The notes: a model not told the origin generated them from the letters alone. A stretch of 64,000 bases of DNA from Haematococcus lacustris (GCA_030144725.1 JASKMD010000029.1:6247538-6311537), one strand, 5' to 3'. Counted from the stretch's first letter, positions 32,218-55,973 are shown. Made by a program: numbers and translations.

Positions 32218-35200
32218 ATGGCAGTGTTGTCGGTGAGCTTAATCAGCTTCTGCACCTTGTGTTCTTCAATACTGCTGTCTGATTTCCGGTAAAGATTTTT
32301 GCAGAAGTTCACCGTCTACACCGCCTTGGCTGTCGGAGGCGCGCTCGTCTATTACGACAGGGTGGCCAGCGAAGCTACCAAGTTTCACCTTTTGAGCAGT
32401 GCTGGCCCCCTGCTACGATTGCTTGATCCCGAAACCACGCACATCCTCGGCATTGAAGCTGCGAAGCTGGGCCTGTTCCCGAAAGAAAACCGCCCGGATC
32501 ACCCCGTGCTGCACACCAGTGTGTGGGGCCGGCAGCTGAACAACCCCATTGGTGTGCAGACTTCCCCACAGTGGCGTGTGCTCTAGGCAGCCGCATCACC
32601 TCCCTAACATTCAGTCTGCCACCGCCGCTGGCAGGGCTTGCTGCTGGCTTTGACAAGCATGGAGAAATTGTGGAGCCCATGCTGGGCCTGGGGTTTGGAT
32701 TTGTGGAGATAGGTGCGTTGTGATCCCACCCACCGTACCAGCCCCACCCACCTGCCAGCCTGCTAGCCATGCCAGCCATGCCCTGCCTATTAGTTTGACC
32801 ACCTGAACAGCCATGAGCTGCAGCTTGTCAGCCCCCCGCAGCTGGAAAACGAGGCACAGCTGCTCGAGGCCACAGAGGGTCAGGGCAGTGCATGGTCCAG
32901 GAGTGAATCCCATCACACTGAACCTGTGGGAGGGTATCCCTCAGGGCTGCCCTCTCACAGCCTGCCTTCCTCTGAGCACATACGCTGGCAGGAGCCCAGT
33001 AGTCATCCCTTAGGTTGGGTTGTGGCTGGCTGGCCCTCAGGCTCTGTCACCCCCAAGCCTCAACCGGGCAACAGCAAGCCGCGGGTGTTCCGGATCCCTG
33101 ACCTGCAGTGAGTCCTGGCAGCTGTGAGCCAGGGGCCAGGGGCCAGGGCTAGGCGTCCTGGGTCCTGGGTGCCAGGCAGCAGCAGCAGCAGCAGCAGCAG
33201 GGGTGCAGCCGTGCCTGTTGCAGCTATGGTAACAGCAGCAGCAGCAGCAGGGGTGGCAGCAGAATGAGTGGCAGCAAGGGGCGGCGCCTGCCTGCTTGCC
33301 AGCCCACCTGTGCTATGGTCTGGTGGCTCGGTGTTTGTGGTGTGCGGCCACAGAGCTACCATCAACCGCTATGGCTTCAACAGCCTGGGGGCGGACGCAG
33401 TGGCTGACAACCTGCTCATGTTCCATAAGAAGGCGCGGGAAGAGCCTCACATCAAGTCAGGTAAGGGTTGCGACTTGATGTGAGTCAACCAAGGGTCTTA
33501 ACCCCACTCAGCCCTTTTCCTTGCCGCTCCCCCTGATCCTGACCCTTTCCTTGCCCCTGACCCTGACCCTGACCCTGACCCTGACCCTGACCCTGACCCT
33601 GACCCTGACCCTGACCCTGACCCTGACCCTGACCCTGACCCTGACCCTGACCCTGACCCTGACCCCGACCCCGACCCCGACCGCCTACTGCCACATGCTA
33701 CCCTGCCAATGCTGACCCTGACTGCTGGTGTAAGGGCCCAGGCACAGTACAGTGTTGGCCCCAGGCAAGGGTATGGCAGGCGCAGGGGGAGGAGGGCTGC
33801 TGCAGGCCGTCCAGTCATGGCCATAGGTCATCCAGGCTGAATCACCTGGGAGGGAGCCACACAGAAGCAGCCTGGCACCGTGGGTGGAGGGCGCAGGGCC
33901 AGTGCCCAGTCAGGCCAGATGAGAGAGGTCTGAGCCAGGCTGTTGTCGCAGGCAGCTGCTGCCGTGCCTGTCCACTGCCTTGACCCCATCCACCTCCAGC
34001 CCCTGCCTCTCACTGTTTCACTTGTTATCGTACTGGGCTGATCAATAGCAATCAACCCATGCCCCACGTCCAGGCTTGCTCGGCGTGAACCTGGGCAAGA
34101 ACAAGAGCAGCAAGGACGCAGGCACGGACTACTCACTGGGTGCGTCAACACCAGGCCAGGCCACACTGCGCTCTACCCTGCCTCACCCGCTCACACTCGC
34201 CAGGCCCCGCCATGCCTTCCACACCGCTCCCGTCCCTTCCTCCTAAACTCTCTTCCACCTAAAGTCCTGGCCCTGACCCCTGACCCCTGACCCCTGACCC
34301 CTGCTCCCTGCCGCGTGTCAGGCTTGAACAAGCTGGGGGAGCTGGGTGACTATTGTGTAATCAACATCAGCAGCCCCAACACCCCTGGCCTGAGGGCCTT
34401 GCAGAGCCGCAAGGCCCTGGAGGAGCTGGTCACACAAGTCAAGGTGTGAGGAGCAGGTGTGAGGGAGAGGCTCACTCTGCCAGGGGAGGCCTTAAGACAG
34501 AAAGCAGGGAAAGTCAGGTAGCAGGGAGGCTGCAAGGGCGCCCAGACTGTCCCCAGCTCAGCTGCTTTGGTGGGTGCAGCTCTTGTCGCTGCAGCAAGTA
34601 GCTGCTGTGGTGCTGCTGCGGCAGTGCCGTGCTGAGGCCAGCTGCTGTCATAGAAGAGTGGGAGCAGCTTGCTTGGGTCCACAGCTGGGTTAGCTGCAGC
34701 AGGGGGGTGTCCTCCTTGCCTGGCCCCAGCCCTGGCCCTGGTAGGCCTGCCCGCAGCTGAGCCTGGCTGCTGGCTGCAGGGCACACGGGACCGCATGCGC
34801 TGGGGCCCGGCTGGCCCCCCGCCCCTGCTCATCAAGATCGCCCCTGACCTCACAGATCAAGACAAGCAGGTGTGCGGGGCTGCACCACGGTCCGCGGCAT
34901 TGAGTCATGCCAGCCTGCAGAGCCCTGCACCCTCCTCACCCTGCTCCCACCACACGCCACCTGGGCCTCAAGCTGATCGGCCATGCTAAGCTCATTTCTT
35001 CAACAACACCGTTACCCCCCAAATCACACCCCCCAACTGACAAACTCCCAGCCCAGCCAAATCCCCGCAGCCACTGGTGTCCCCCCCCTTCCCCTCCCCC
35101 TCCCCCTCCCCCTCCCCCTCCCCCTCCCCCTCCCCCTCCCCCTCCCCCTCCCCCTCCCCCTCCCCCTCCCCCTCCCCCTCCCCCTCCCCCTCCCCCTCCC

Positions 35201-36476
35201 CCTCCCCCTCCCCCTCCCCCTCCCCCTCCCCCTCCCCCTCCCCCTCCCCCTCCCCCTCCCCCTCCCTGTTGGCACTCTTCCTTTCTGCCCTCCCTTCCTT
35301 GCAGGACATTGCCAGTGTGGCCCTGAAGCACCAGGTAGACGGCCTCATCGTGTCAAACACCACAATCACCCGCCCAGGTACTGCCACACCCATCACACCA
35401 TGGCAAGGGCACACCACTGCCGCCTCTATCTGGGTCATGGCGGTACAGAGGTTCAGATGGCCTGGCCGTGGCCCTTCCGTTGCTAGCCTATGGCAGAGCC
35501 GCCCATGGCTCTGAACATAGGCTGACGCATGGCAGCATGCAAGCAAAGAGCTTGATAAGAAGCTGATAGCCCATGCTTGGCTTCCTCATGGCAGCCAGGC
35601 AGCCAGACTTGCACACTGCTGTAACTGGTGGCAGGCTCGAAGCCATTGCTGTCCTAGTCTGGCTCCATTCAGTGTGACGGGTGGTGTGATGTGTTGCCTA
35701 TTGTGATGATGTGGTGTGCAGGGGCTGTGGGGGACTACCCTGAAGCCAGTGAGACTGGAGGGCTGAGTGGGCCACCCCTCATGGCTCTCTCCACTGAGGT
35801 GCTCGCTGACATGTACCGCCTCACCGGCAGGGGTGAGTGGCTGGGTGCTGCTGCAGCCCCATGGGCCTGCTGCTGGCTGCACTGTGTGTTCGTCCCTCAT
35901 CGCCTCTTCACCCTGCACAGGGTGGATGTGTCTCACCCACACTCATGCAGCCATCCATGTGTTGTGCCACACCCACCACCCACACTGAACAGGGAGTGCC
36001 GTGGCTCTGATAGAGCTGTGCTTCTTGCTGGTTGCAAGCCGACGCTGACAGCGATGCTGTCAATTTGCCCTCACGAAGGACAGTTTTTGCCGGTTGTCTT
36101 TGTTTGCAGGCAAGATCACGCTGATTGGGTGCGGAGGTGTGAGTTCCGGAGAGGATGCGTACGCCAAGATTCGGGCGGGTGGGTGCCGTGCGACTGCGCC
36201 ATGCAGCTTGCGCGGGAAGGCTCGCACGTCCTTGGCTGACAGCGCCACACCCGGCGTGCTGCCCCTGCAGGAGCGAGCCTGGTGCAATTGTACACCGCGC
36301 TGGCATACCAAGGCCCTGTGGTCGTGCCTCGGATCAAGGCCGAGCTGGCTGCCCTGTTGCAACGTGACGGCTTTAGCAGCGTGGCGGACGCAGTCGGAGT
36401 CGACCACGAGCCGGGTGGCGTGTACGCACGACCAGATGATGAGAAACAAGCCACGCGACGCTGGTGGATGTGGTAG
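32218..36476 (+). CDS. DHODH: Dihydroorotate dehydrogenase, class 2 (mitochondrial)
   Basis: Twelve exons join in phase to 416 aa: 32218-32232, 32305-32551, 32635-32712, 33041-33107, 33354-33460, 34074-34139, 34322-34443, 34780-34869, 35305-35377, 35722-35832, 36110-36178, 36271-36476. The enzyme oxidises dihydroorotate to orotate with FMN and passes electrons to ubiquinone at the inner mitochondrial membrane (pyrimidine synthesis). Visible motifs are a single membrane helix ([15 protein letters not shown]), [46 protein letters not shown] (class-2 catalytic Ser), [19 protein letters not shown] and [11 protein letters not shown]. The tiny first exon (MAVLS) is a guess, and a longer targeting sequence may be missed. 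Two introns carry CCCTGA and CCCCCT arrays. Confidence 0.9.
33555..33682 (+). repeat. (CCCTGA)n hexanucleotide array in a DHODH intron
   Basis: About 18 perfect units that pass into (CCCCGA) at the right end. The motif is one C longer than the CCTGA unit of the giant array at 51-61 kb. Confidence 0.95.
35090..35266 (+). repeat. (CCCCCT)n hexanucleotide array in a DHODH intron
   Basis: About 29 near-perfect units, ending ~40 bp before the exon at 35305. It sits in the polypyrimidine region upstream of that 3' splice site. Proline- and glycine-rich open frames over it are artefacts. Confidence 0.95.
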
Positions 36477-36659
36477 CAAAGGAGCAGCCAGGTTGTTTGG
36501 GAACACACCAACAAGCGACACAGTTGTACACTTCATAGCCAGCATTAAACTTGCAGCATTACTAGTCAATGTGTTCGATCGTGACGAAGGGTTTGCAAAT
36601 GATACACGCTGGAACAAAAATAACACCTGTACCTCAGTTTGCCATTTCCATTTTTCATT

Positions 36660-38095
36660 CAACCCAGTGCAAACACGCTCAGCTTTCTCAGGTTTGCTGC
36701 CAGGGTACGTAGCTCAGTGTCAGGCCTGATGGTGCTGCATGAGTTGGGGCAGCTGCCCCTCCAACTTTACTGGCTTAGGGCTGCATGCAAGTTCTGGAAC
36801 ACTGCCAAACTATCCCACAGTGACCTGCTAATGAGGGTCATCAAGGCAGATGTGGAGTTAGGCAGGGGTTGCCAGGCCAGCTGGAGTGCTCAGTTCCAGC
36901 TTGCCGCCAGAGAGCTGATGGGGGTGAGTTCACCTTGAGCCCGGACATGGTCCTAGGCACCAAGGCTATGGAAGTGAAGTGGCTCGAGAGGTGGGGGAGG
37001 CGTTGGGTTGGGTTTGAGGGAGACCCTAGATTGCCTCACACACGCAAATTAGTGCACAACTATCGATTTTGAGGGGGTGTTTTTTGTACACGGTTCGCCT
37101 CGGAATGAGACTAATGGCCCATGCCCACCAACATCGTGAAAAATCTCTTAGTAATCAGCGAAACTCGTGAATTATATAACTAATATTTAGTTACCCTTTT
37201 TTAAAGCTACTCCTTCTAGTGCAGTACTGCACCATATCTAATGCCGCAACAATGCATAAAACCTCATCGTGAAAAACTGCACCATATACAGTCTAGTAGT
37301 TTTGTGATGTAATAAAGTAGTTATGTTGGTAAATCATTGGTATTTTACTGGTTTGGAGATTGTTGTTCCTTTAAATCACATTGGTTCTCATGGTGTAGTA
37401 CTGCACCTGTCACTAGTGCACTACTACAATGCACCCAATTGTGCTACACTGCACCACACAGTGGTACAACACATCACCTTAGCGATATCTCACCAACCAT
37501 GCATATTTATGAATTTTCGTTCAAACCCCAATCTTACAACCACGTCATATGGCTATGTGCAAAATCTCAAGCCGCGATTCTGAAAAATGCTGTTACTAAT
37601 TTGCTTGAGTGCTGAGACGGTGCATCGGGAGAGATGTTCGTATGCTGCATGGTTCAAGCATGGGGACGGCATTGGCATCAATCACATGGCACCACACCTG
37701 CTTAACAGACAGCTATCTACAGAAGTTCGCACGAGCTTGACTAGGTTCAGGTTAGGCAACAGCGGTCTGGGGGTGGAGAAGGCTCGGTGTGAGGGGGTAA
37801 CTTTCATTGATCGCACATGCACCAGATGCACAGAGGGGGTAGTGGATGACGCCATGCATTTCATCTTTGAGTGCACTGCCACGAGTTCCATCAGGGAGCA
37901 GCCGGAGTTTGCCATGACTTTACAGAACAATAATGAGAATTTGCATGACTTCATGTTGAGCCCATGTGCACCTTTGTTTGTGCACCTTGCTTTGAAGTGC
38001 GTTACAGAAAGTCCCGAACCCCTAGAGGGGGAGGGCGGCCTAGCAGCCTAACGGCTGACGGCTTAAGCGGTGTAAGCCACATCATCATCACCATT
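36660..38095 (+). mobile_element. 5'-truncated LINE 3' end
   Basis: From CCAGTGCAAACACG it matches 62350-63195 closely. It carries the C-terminal part of the LINE ORF, including the CTRCTEGVVDDAMHFIFEC (CX2CX9HX4C) finger, and ends in a short (ATC)n tail. It lies between the convergent DHODH and DDX41 genes. The frame breaks near 36920, and an AT-rich insertion splits it at 37031. Possible short target duplication: TTTCATT on both sides, too short to trust. Confidence 0.85.
37031..37610. mobile_element. AT-rich MITE-like insertion in the LINE copy
   Basis: The intact LINE at 62710 reads AGACCCTAGA directly followed by CTGAGACGGTGC. Here about 580 bp of AT-rich DNA separate these. GCAAATTAGT (37044-37053) and its reverse complement (37595-37604) lie near the two ends and act as candidate inverted repeats. 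No coding capacity and no clear target duplication seen. Confidence 0.6.
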
Positions 38096-38207
38096 TCATT
38101 ACCATCTGCCAAAGGCTCGAGTGTATATTGACTGCTGATGTACTCGTGTGATCGCACTGGACAGCAGTGCTGCTGCGCGCAAGCCACACATCGCATGTAG
38201 AGGACAG

Positions 38208-48493
<10,286 letters not shown>

Positions 48494-48890
48494 AGCGCAA
48501 GACCCTTCCCCTTCCACGACCAAACCCCTTAGGAGCCGTCCATCGACGCGCAAATAGTGTCCTCACCCTATGCTATCGGCCTGTCGGTAGATTGAGTCGG
48601 TCAGGAAGCACTGTGTGTTCACCACTCTTGTGTTTTGTCGTGCATGATGTGTAAGAACTATAATCATCACTAATATCCAGAGTGCTCCCAGCTTGGAGGA
48701 CACACACCCAGAGTGCTTCCTAGCTGGAAGGGTGCTGAAAACGGACCCCTCCATGTCAGCACAAGAGGCTTATGAAGGGGTTCAGGGGTATAAGGCAAGT
48801 CTGGCCACACCCTCTAGGGCGCTGAAGTAGGCCAGGGTGGCAGCAGGATTACACAGCCCTGACACAGCTTCTGTGAGCAGATCTCTTCAG
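48494..48890. other. DDX41 upstream region, nothing else recognised
   Basis: Must contain the DDX41 promoter and 5' UTR on the minus strand. CCCAGAGTGCT- and CAGAGTGCT-like words repeat at about 48680-48720. No TATA box seen. Confidence 0.4.
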
Positions 48891-48899
48891 TCTGGGGAG

Positions 48900-49318
48900 C
48901 CTCTGGGTGCAGGGTGTGATGTGGCATCATGTGCTGACACATCCATCCTGGGTGCGCTTGCTGCGCTTGGCCGGCGGGGCAGTGCTGGGCCCAGGCTCTG
49001 AGGCTGCTGCTGGTGTGGCCTCGTGGCTGCTGCGTGGGGCCTGTGGGGGCTTGCGGGGGGCCACTACCGGGCACCACATCAGGCCCCTCATTGGCTGGTC
49101 ACGCTGCTGGCTCCAGGCTGGGCGCAACAGGCGGTGGTGCACCTGCCCTGCTGGTGGCTTCCAGCCTGCACGCCTGGCGGGTCCAGCTCCTCCTCACATG
49201 GCTGCTTGCCATTCACTGCTGAGCTGACCCGGGTGGTGCGGTGCTCATCCACCATACAGTCGGCTAGGGACACAAACCCTTACTTTCTTTGGCGCTGCCC
49301 TTCCGCTTCTTCTTAACC
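48900..49318 (-). pseudogene. Fanzor-like fragment F7 (family B), RuvC-II region
   Basis: Minus strand: MVKKKRKGSAKESKG (nuclear-localisation-like basic run), a stop, then CMVDEHRTTRVSSAVNG, PCEEELD, a frameshift, LLRPAWSQQRDQPMRGLMWC and the Pro/Ala/Lys linker, ending before the RuvC-III region. It matches F3 closely. The LINE at 49333-63195 is inserted exactly at the start of this fragment, so the missing upstream part may lie right of 63211. Confidence 0.7.
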
Positions 49319-49332
49319 ATAACGCGATGTGC
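49318..49332. repeat. 15-bp target-site duplication of the 13.9-kb LINE insertion
   Basis: CATAACGCGATGTGC at 49318-49332 recurs exactly at 63196-63210. The left copy precedes the truncated LINE 5' end; the right copy directly follows its (ATC)n tail. Confidence 0.9.
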
Positions 49333-50975
49333 CTAGGATCGGCTCAGCCAAGTCTAACACAGCGGGCAGGGAGCTGGTTGACGTGCTATCAGCTACAGGC
49401 CTTGTTGCCACCACCGGCAGGGGACATGGGGACATGGGACAGCGCACCTGCAGAGCTAGCACTCGCACGGAGCACATCGTCATGAGTGAGTCAGTGTACT
49501 CTTTGAGCCACTCATCTTCCTTCCCTGACGCTTGCCACGAGTTTGACCACTCCCCCATTACCCTGTCATTCAAGGCACCGGCACAAGCCACTACACCCAT
49601 CCACACCTGCAATGCTGACTGCCACACTGGCCCACAGTTCCAATGGAAGCCAGATCATGTTGCTCGGTATGTGGGTGCCCTTCTTGCTTTGGAAGAGGAG
49701 GTCATGGCTGTCAAGCAGGCTGTTGAGCAAGGCACACACCCTGACTCCATCAACCGCTTTGTGCATGACATCATATCACGGGCTGCGGGCAGTGCGGGGA
49801 TGCTCAAGCCAAGGCTCTGCCCACTGGCACGTGTAGACAAGCACACCACATTCACGCCTGCCTGGTTTGACCGGTCATGCAAGGAGGCTAAAGCCGCACT
49901 CTGGCAGGCTCTGCGTAGCGGGGAGGCCTTGCATCTTTATAGGGCTAGAAAGCAGGCCTATAGGAGGCTGGTTGCTAGAGCTAAGTCTGCGTGGTCCAGG
50001 CACAGAGCTGCCAAGCTCCTAGACATGCTTAAACACAACCCTGGGGATGCCCTCAAGATGCTCCAAGTCAAGCACGCACGCCAGCAGTCCATGGTTCCCA
50101 TTGACAAGTGGCATCAGCATCTGCAGGCCTACTTCACAACCACCATTGCGGCACATGCAGCACCTTGAGCCAGCCTGGACCAGGCAAGGCTCATTTGCAA
50201 GCCGTCCCTCTTGGGAGAGGCAGACCTCACTCTGTCCCTGCCCCTGCCCCTGTCACAACAGATCCACCTGCCTATGAGCTGCCCCATCTTGACAACATCA
50301 CATCCATTGTACAAGCACAACTACGTGAGCTCAACAATGACACAGCACCTGGCCTGGATGGGCTCCCAGCCCCCTTCATCAAGCACGCCCGCACAGTTGA
50401 GGAGGGTGTTACCACATACTTGTTGCTCCCTCTGCTTACCACATGGTTTCACAGCCCCCAGCGGCTTGGAAGGTAGCTAGAATCAGCCCCCTCTTCAAGG
50501 ACACAGACCCCACAGACCCCAACAAGTACAGAATGCTTGCTGTGAGTAGTGTGTTGTACCGCCTGTATGCTAACGTCTTGCGGCACGTGCTGACTGCCTG
50601 GTGCATGACACACAAAGTGTTGCCAGCTGAGCAGTTTGGGTTCATCCCGGGACGCAGCACCATGCAACCCATGTTCATTCTCCGCCATCTTGTCCACGCT
50701 CAAAAGGCCAACATAGATGCCAAGCACCGCAAGCTTTTCACTGCCTTCATTGACTTCAAACAGGCCTATGACCACATACCTCGACAACAATTGTGGGAGC
50801 ACTTGCGGGTTGGGGTCAAGCTGCCACAGCCCTTGCTTGCCTGCCTGGAGGGTCTGTATAGGGATGATAGCTATGTGCTGATAGATGGCCCCCACCGCAC
50901 CCCCCCAGTGACTCCGGACCAACGTGTCAAGCAAGGCTGCCCCATCAGCCCACTCCTGTTTGCTCTCTATGTTCA
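49333..50975 (+). pseudogene. LINE endonuclease C-terminus and reverse transcriptase N-half
   Basis: Frame 1 has NTAGRELVDVLSATGLVATT and FDHSPITLSF, the last motifs of an APE-type endonuclease, then a linker ending at TGA 50166-50168. A second frame continues the RT (TAPGLDGLPAPFIKHA). A third has AWKVARISPLFKD, NKYRMLAVSSVLYRLYANVL, FIDFKQAYDHI (first catalytic Asp region) and QGCPISPLLFALYV, where the satellite begins. Two frameshifts (near 50160 and 50450) and the truncation make it non-functional. Confidence 0.85.
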
Positions 50976-53900
50976 CCTGACCTGACCTGACCTGACCTGA
51001 CCTGACCTGACCTGACCTGACCTGACCTGACCTGACCTGACCTGACCTGACCTGACCTGACCTGACCTGACCTGACCTGACCTGACCTGACCTGACCTGA
51101 CCTGACCTGACCTGACCTGACCTGACCTGACCTGACCTGACCTGACCTGACCTGACCTGACCTGACCTGACCTGACCTGACCTGACCTGACCTGACCTGA
51201 CCTGACCTGACCTGACCTGACCTGACCTGACCTGACCTGACCTGACCTGACCTGACCTGACCTGACCTGACCTGACCTGACCTGACCTGACCTGACCTGA
51301 CCTGACCTGACCTGACCTGACCTGACCTGACCTGACCTGACCTGACCTGACCTGACCTGACCTGACCTGACCTGACCTGACCTGACCTGACCTGACCTGA
51401 CCTGACCTGACCTGACCTGACCTGACCTGACCTGACCTGACCTGACCTGACCTGACCTGACCTGACCTGACCTGACCTGACCTGACCTGACCTGACCTGA
51501 CCTGACCTGACCTGACCTGACCTGACCTGACCTGACCTGACCTGACCTGACCTGACCTGACCTGACCTGACCTGACCTGACCTGACCTGACCTGACCTGA
51601 CCTGACCTGACCTGACCTGACCTGACCTGACCTGACCTGACCTGACCTGACCTGACCTGACCTGACCTGACCTGACCTGACCTGACCTGACCTGACCTGA
51701 CCTGACCTGACCTGACCTGACCTGACCTGACCTGACCTGACCTGACCTGACCTGACCTGACCTGACCTGACCTGACCTGACCTGACCTGACCTGACCTGA
51801 CCTGACCTGACCTGACCTGACCTGACCTGACCTGACCTGACCTGACCTGACCTGACCTGACCTGACCTGACCTGACCTGACCTGACCTGACCTGACCTGA
51901 CCTGACCTGACCTGACCTGACCTGACCTGACCTGACCTGACCTGACCTGACCTGACCTGACCTGACCTGACCTGACCTGACCTGACCTGACCTGACCTGA
52001 CCTGACCTGACCTGACCTGACCTGACCTGACCTGACCTGACCTGACCTGACCTGACCTGACCTGACCTGACCTGACCTGACCTGACCTGACCTGACCTGA
52101 CCTGACCTGACCTGACCTGACCTGACCTGACCTGACCTGACCTGACCTGACCTGACCTGACCTGACCTGACCTGACCTGACCTGACCTGACCTGACCTGA
52201 CCTGACCTGACCTGACCTGACCTGACCTGACCTGACCTGACCTGACCTGACCTGACCTGACCTGACCTGACCTGACCTGACCTGACCTGACCTGACCTGA
52301 CCTGACCTGACCTGACCTGACCTGACCTGACCTGACCTGACCTGACCTGACCTGACCTGACCTGACCTGACCTGACCTGACCTGACCTGACCTGACCTGA
52401 CCTGACCTGACCTGACCTGACCTGACCTGACCTGACCTGACCTGACCTGACCTGACCTGACCTGACCTGACCTGACCTGACCTGACCTGACCTGACCTGA
52501 CCTGACCTGACCTGACCTGACCTGACCTGACCTGACCTGACCTGACCTGACCTGACCTGACCTGACCTGACCTGACCTGACCTGACCTGACCTGACCTGA
52601 CCTGACCTGACCTGACCTGACCTGACCTGACCTGACCTGACCTGACCTGACCTGACCTGACCTGACCTGACCTGACCTGACCTGACCTGACCTGACCTGA
52701 CCTGACCTGACCTGACCTGACCTGACCTGACCTGACCTGACCTGACCTGACCTGACCTGACCTGACCTGACCTGACCTGACCTGACCTGACCTGACCTGA
52801 CCTGACCTGACCTGACCTGACCTGACCTGACCTGACCTGACCTGACCTGACCTGACCTGACCTGACCTGACCTGACCTGACCTGACCTGACCTGACCTGA
52901 CCTGACCTGACCTGACCTGACCTGACCTGACCTGACCTGACCTGACCTGACCTGACCTGACCTGACCTGACCTGACCTGACCTGACCTGACCTGACCTGA
53001 CCTGACCTGACCTGACCTGACCTGACCTGACCTGACCTGACCTGACCTGACCTGACCTGACCTGACCTGACCTGACCTGACCTGACCTGACCTGACCTGA
53101 CCTGACCTGACCTGACCTGACCTGACCTGACCTGACCTGACCTGACCTGACCTGACCTGACCTGACCTGACCTGACCTGACCTGACCTGACCTGACCTGA
53201 CCTGACCTGACCTGACCTGACCTGACCTGACCTGACCTGACCTGACCTGACCTGACCTGACCTGACCTGACCTGACCTGACCTGACCTGACCTGACCTGA
53301 CCTGACCTGACCTGACCTGACCTGACCTGACCTGACCTGACCTGACCTGACCTGACCTGACCTGACCTGACCTGACCTGACCTGACCTGACCTGACCTGA
53401 CCTGACCTGACCTGACCTGACCTGACCTGACCTGACCTGACCTGACCTGACCTGACCTGACCTGACCTGACCTGACCTGACCTGACCTGACCTGACCTGA
53501 CCTGACCTGACCTGACCTGACCTGACCTGACCTGACCTGACCTGACCTGACCTGACCTGACCTGACCTGACCTGACCTGACCTGACCTGACCTGACCTGA
53601 CCTGACCTGACCTGACCTGACCTGACCTGACCTGACCTGACCTGACCTGACCTGACCTGACCTGACCTGACCTGACCTGACCTGACCTGACCTGACCTGA
53701 CCTGACCTGACCTGACCTGACCTGACCTGACCTGACCTGACCTGACCTGACCTGACCTGACCTGACCTGACCTGACCTGACCTGACCTGACCTGACCTGA
53801 CCTGACCTGACCTGACCTGACCTGACCTGACCTGACCTGACCTGACCTGACCTGACCTGACCTGACCTGACCTGACCTGACCTGACCTGACCTGACCTGA

Positions 53901-55973
53901 CCTGACCTGACCTGACCTGACCTGACCTGACCTGACCTGACCTGACCTGACCTGACCTGACCTGACCTGACCTGACCTGACCTGACCTGACCTGACCTGA
54001 CCTGACCTGACCTGACCTGACCTGACCTGACCTGACCTGACCTGACCTGACCTGACCTGACCTGACCTGACCTGACCTGACCTGACCTGACCTGACCTGA
54101 CCTGACCTGACCTGACCTGACCTGACCTGACCTGACCTGACCTGACCTGACCTGACCTGACCTGACCTGACCTGACCTGACCTGACCTGACCTGACCTGA
54201 CCTGACCTGACCTGACCTGACCTGACCTGACCTGACCTGACCTGACCTGACCTGACCTGACCTGACCTGACCTGACCTGACCTGACCTGACCTGACCTGA
54301 CCTGACCTGACCTGACCTGACCTGACCTGACCTGACCTGACCTGACCTGACCTGACCTGACCTGACCTGACCTGACCTGACCTGACCTGACCTGACCTGA
54401 CCTGACCTGACCTGACCTGACCTGACCTGACCTGACCTGACCTGACCTGACCTGACCTGACCTGACCTGACCTGACCTGACCTGACCTGACCTGACCTGA
54501 CCTGACCTGACCTGACCTGACCTGACCTGACCTGACCTGACCTGACCTGACCTGACCTGACCTGACCTGACCTGACCTGACCTGACCTGACCTGACCTGA
54601 CCTGACCTGACCTGACCTGACCTGACCTGACCTGACCTGACCTGACCTGACCTGACCTGACCTGACCTGACCTGACCTGACCTGACCTGACCTGACCTGA
54701 CCTGACCTGACCTGACCTGACCTGACCTGACCTGACCTGACCTGACCTGACCTGACCTGACCTGACCTGACCTGACCTGACCTGACCTGACCTGACCTGA
54801 CCTGACCTGACCTGACCTGACCTGACCTGACCTGACCTGACCTGACCTGACCTGACCTGACCTGACCTGACCTGACCTGACCTGACCTGACCTGACCTGA
54901 CCTGACCTGACCTGACCTGACCTGACCTGACCTGACCTGACCTGACCTGACCTGACCTGACCTGACCTGACCTGACCTGACCTGACCTGACCTGACCTGA
55001 CCTGACCTGACCTGACCTGACCTGACCTGACCTGACCTGACCTGACCTGACCTGACCTGACCTGACCTGACCTGACCTGACCTGACCTGACCTGACCTGA
55101 CCTGACCTGACCTGACCTGACCTGACCTGACCTGACCTGACCTGACCTGACCTGACCTGACCTGACCTGACCTGACCTGACCTGACCTGACCTGACCTGA
55201 CCTGACCTGACCTGACCTGACCTGACCTGACCTGACCTGACCTGACCTGACCTGACCTGACCTGACCTGACCTGACCTGACCTGACCTGACCTGACCTGA
55301 CCTGACCTGACCTGACCTGACCTGACCTGACCTGACCTGACCTGACCTGACCTGACCTGACCTGACCTGACCTGACCTGACCTGACCTGACCTGACCTGA
55401 CCTGACCTGACCTGACCTGACCTGACCTGACCTGACCTGACCTGACCTGACCTGACCTGACCTGACCTGACCTGACCTGACCTGACCTGACCTGACCTGA
55501 CCTGACCTGACCTGACCTGACCTGACCTGACCTGACCTGACCTGACCTGACCTGACCTGACCTGACCTGACCTGACCTGACCTGACCTGACCTGACCTGA
55601 CCTGACCTGACCTGACCTGACCTGACCTGACCTGACCTGACCTGACCTGACCTGACCTGACCTGACCTGACCTGACCTGACCTGACCTGACCTGACCTGA
55701 CCTGACCTGACCTGACCTGACCTGACCTGACCTGACCTGACCTGACCTGACCTGACCTGACCTGACCTGACCTGACCTGACCTGACCTGACCTGACCTGA
55801 CCTGACCTGACCTGACCTGACCTGACCTGACCTGACCTGACCTGACCTGACCTGACCTGACCTGACCTGACCTGACCTGACCTGACCTGACCTGACCTGA
55901 CCTGACCTGACCTGACCTGACCTGACCTGACCTGACCTGACCTGACCTGACCTGACCTGACCTGACCTGACCT
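50976..55973 (+). repeat. (CCTGA)n pentanucleotide satellite, left part
   Basis: About 1,000 tandem CCTGA units with no variant that I could find. It begins directly after the LINE RT codons for LLFALYV and runs to the gap. The minus strand (TCAGG)n has no stop in any frame, which creates artificial open frames of 3,000+ codons reading VRSGQ. Confidence 0.99.

Noticed and set aside
32016..32312. Minus-strand open frame of 98 codons overlapping the DHODH start
   Set aside because: No family signature, and it overlaps the 5' end of a well-supported gene on the other strand.
34907..35546. Long proline, proline/serine, proline/leucine or glycine-rich open frames near 35 kb, 19.5 kb and 28.1 kb
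   Set aside because: Translations of microsatellites and minisatellites in DHODH introns and intergenic DNA; no exon structure.
36640..38100. Target-site duplication for the LINE copy at 36.66 kb
   Set aside because: Only TTTCATT (7 bp) can be matched in an AT-rich context, too short to call.
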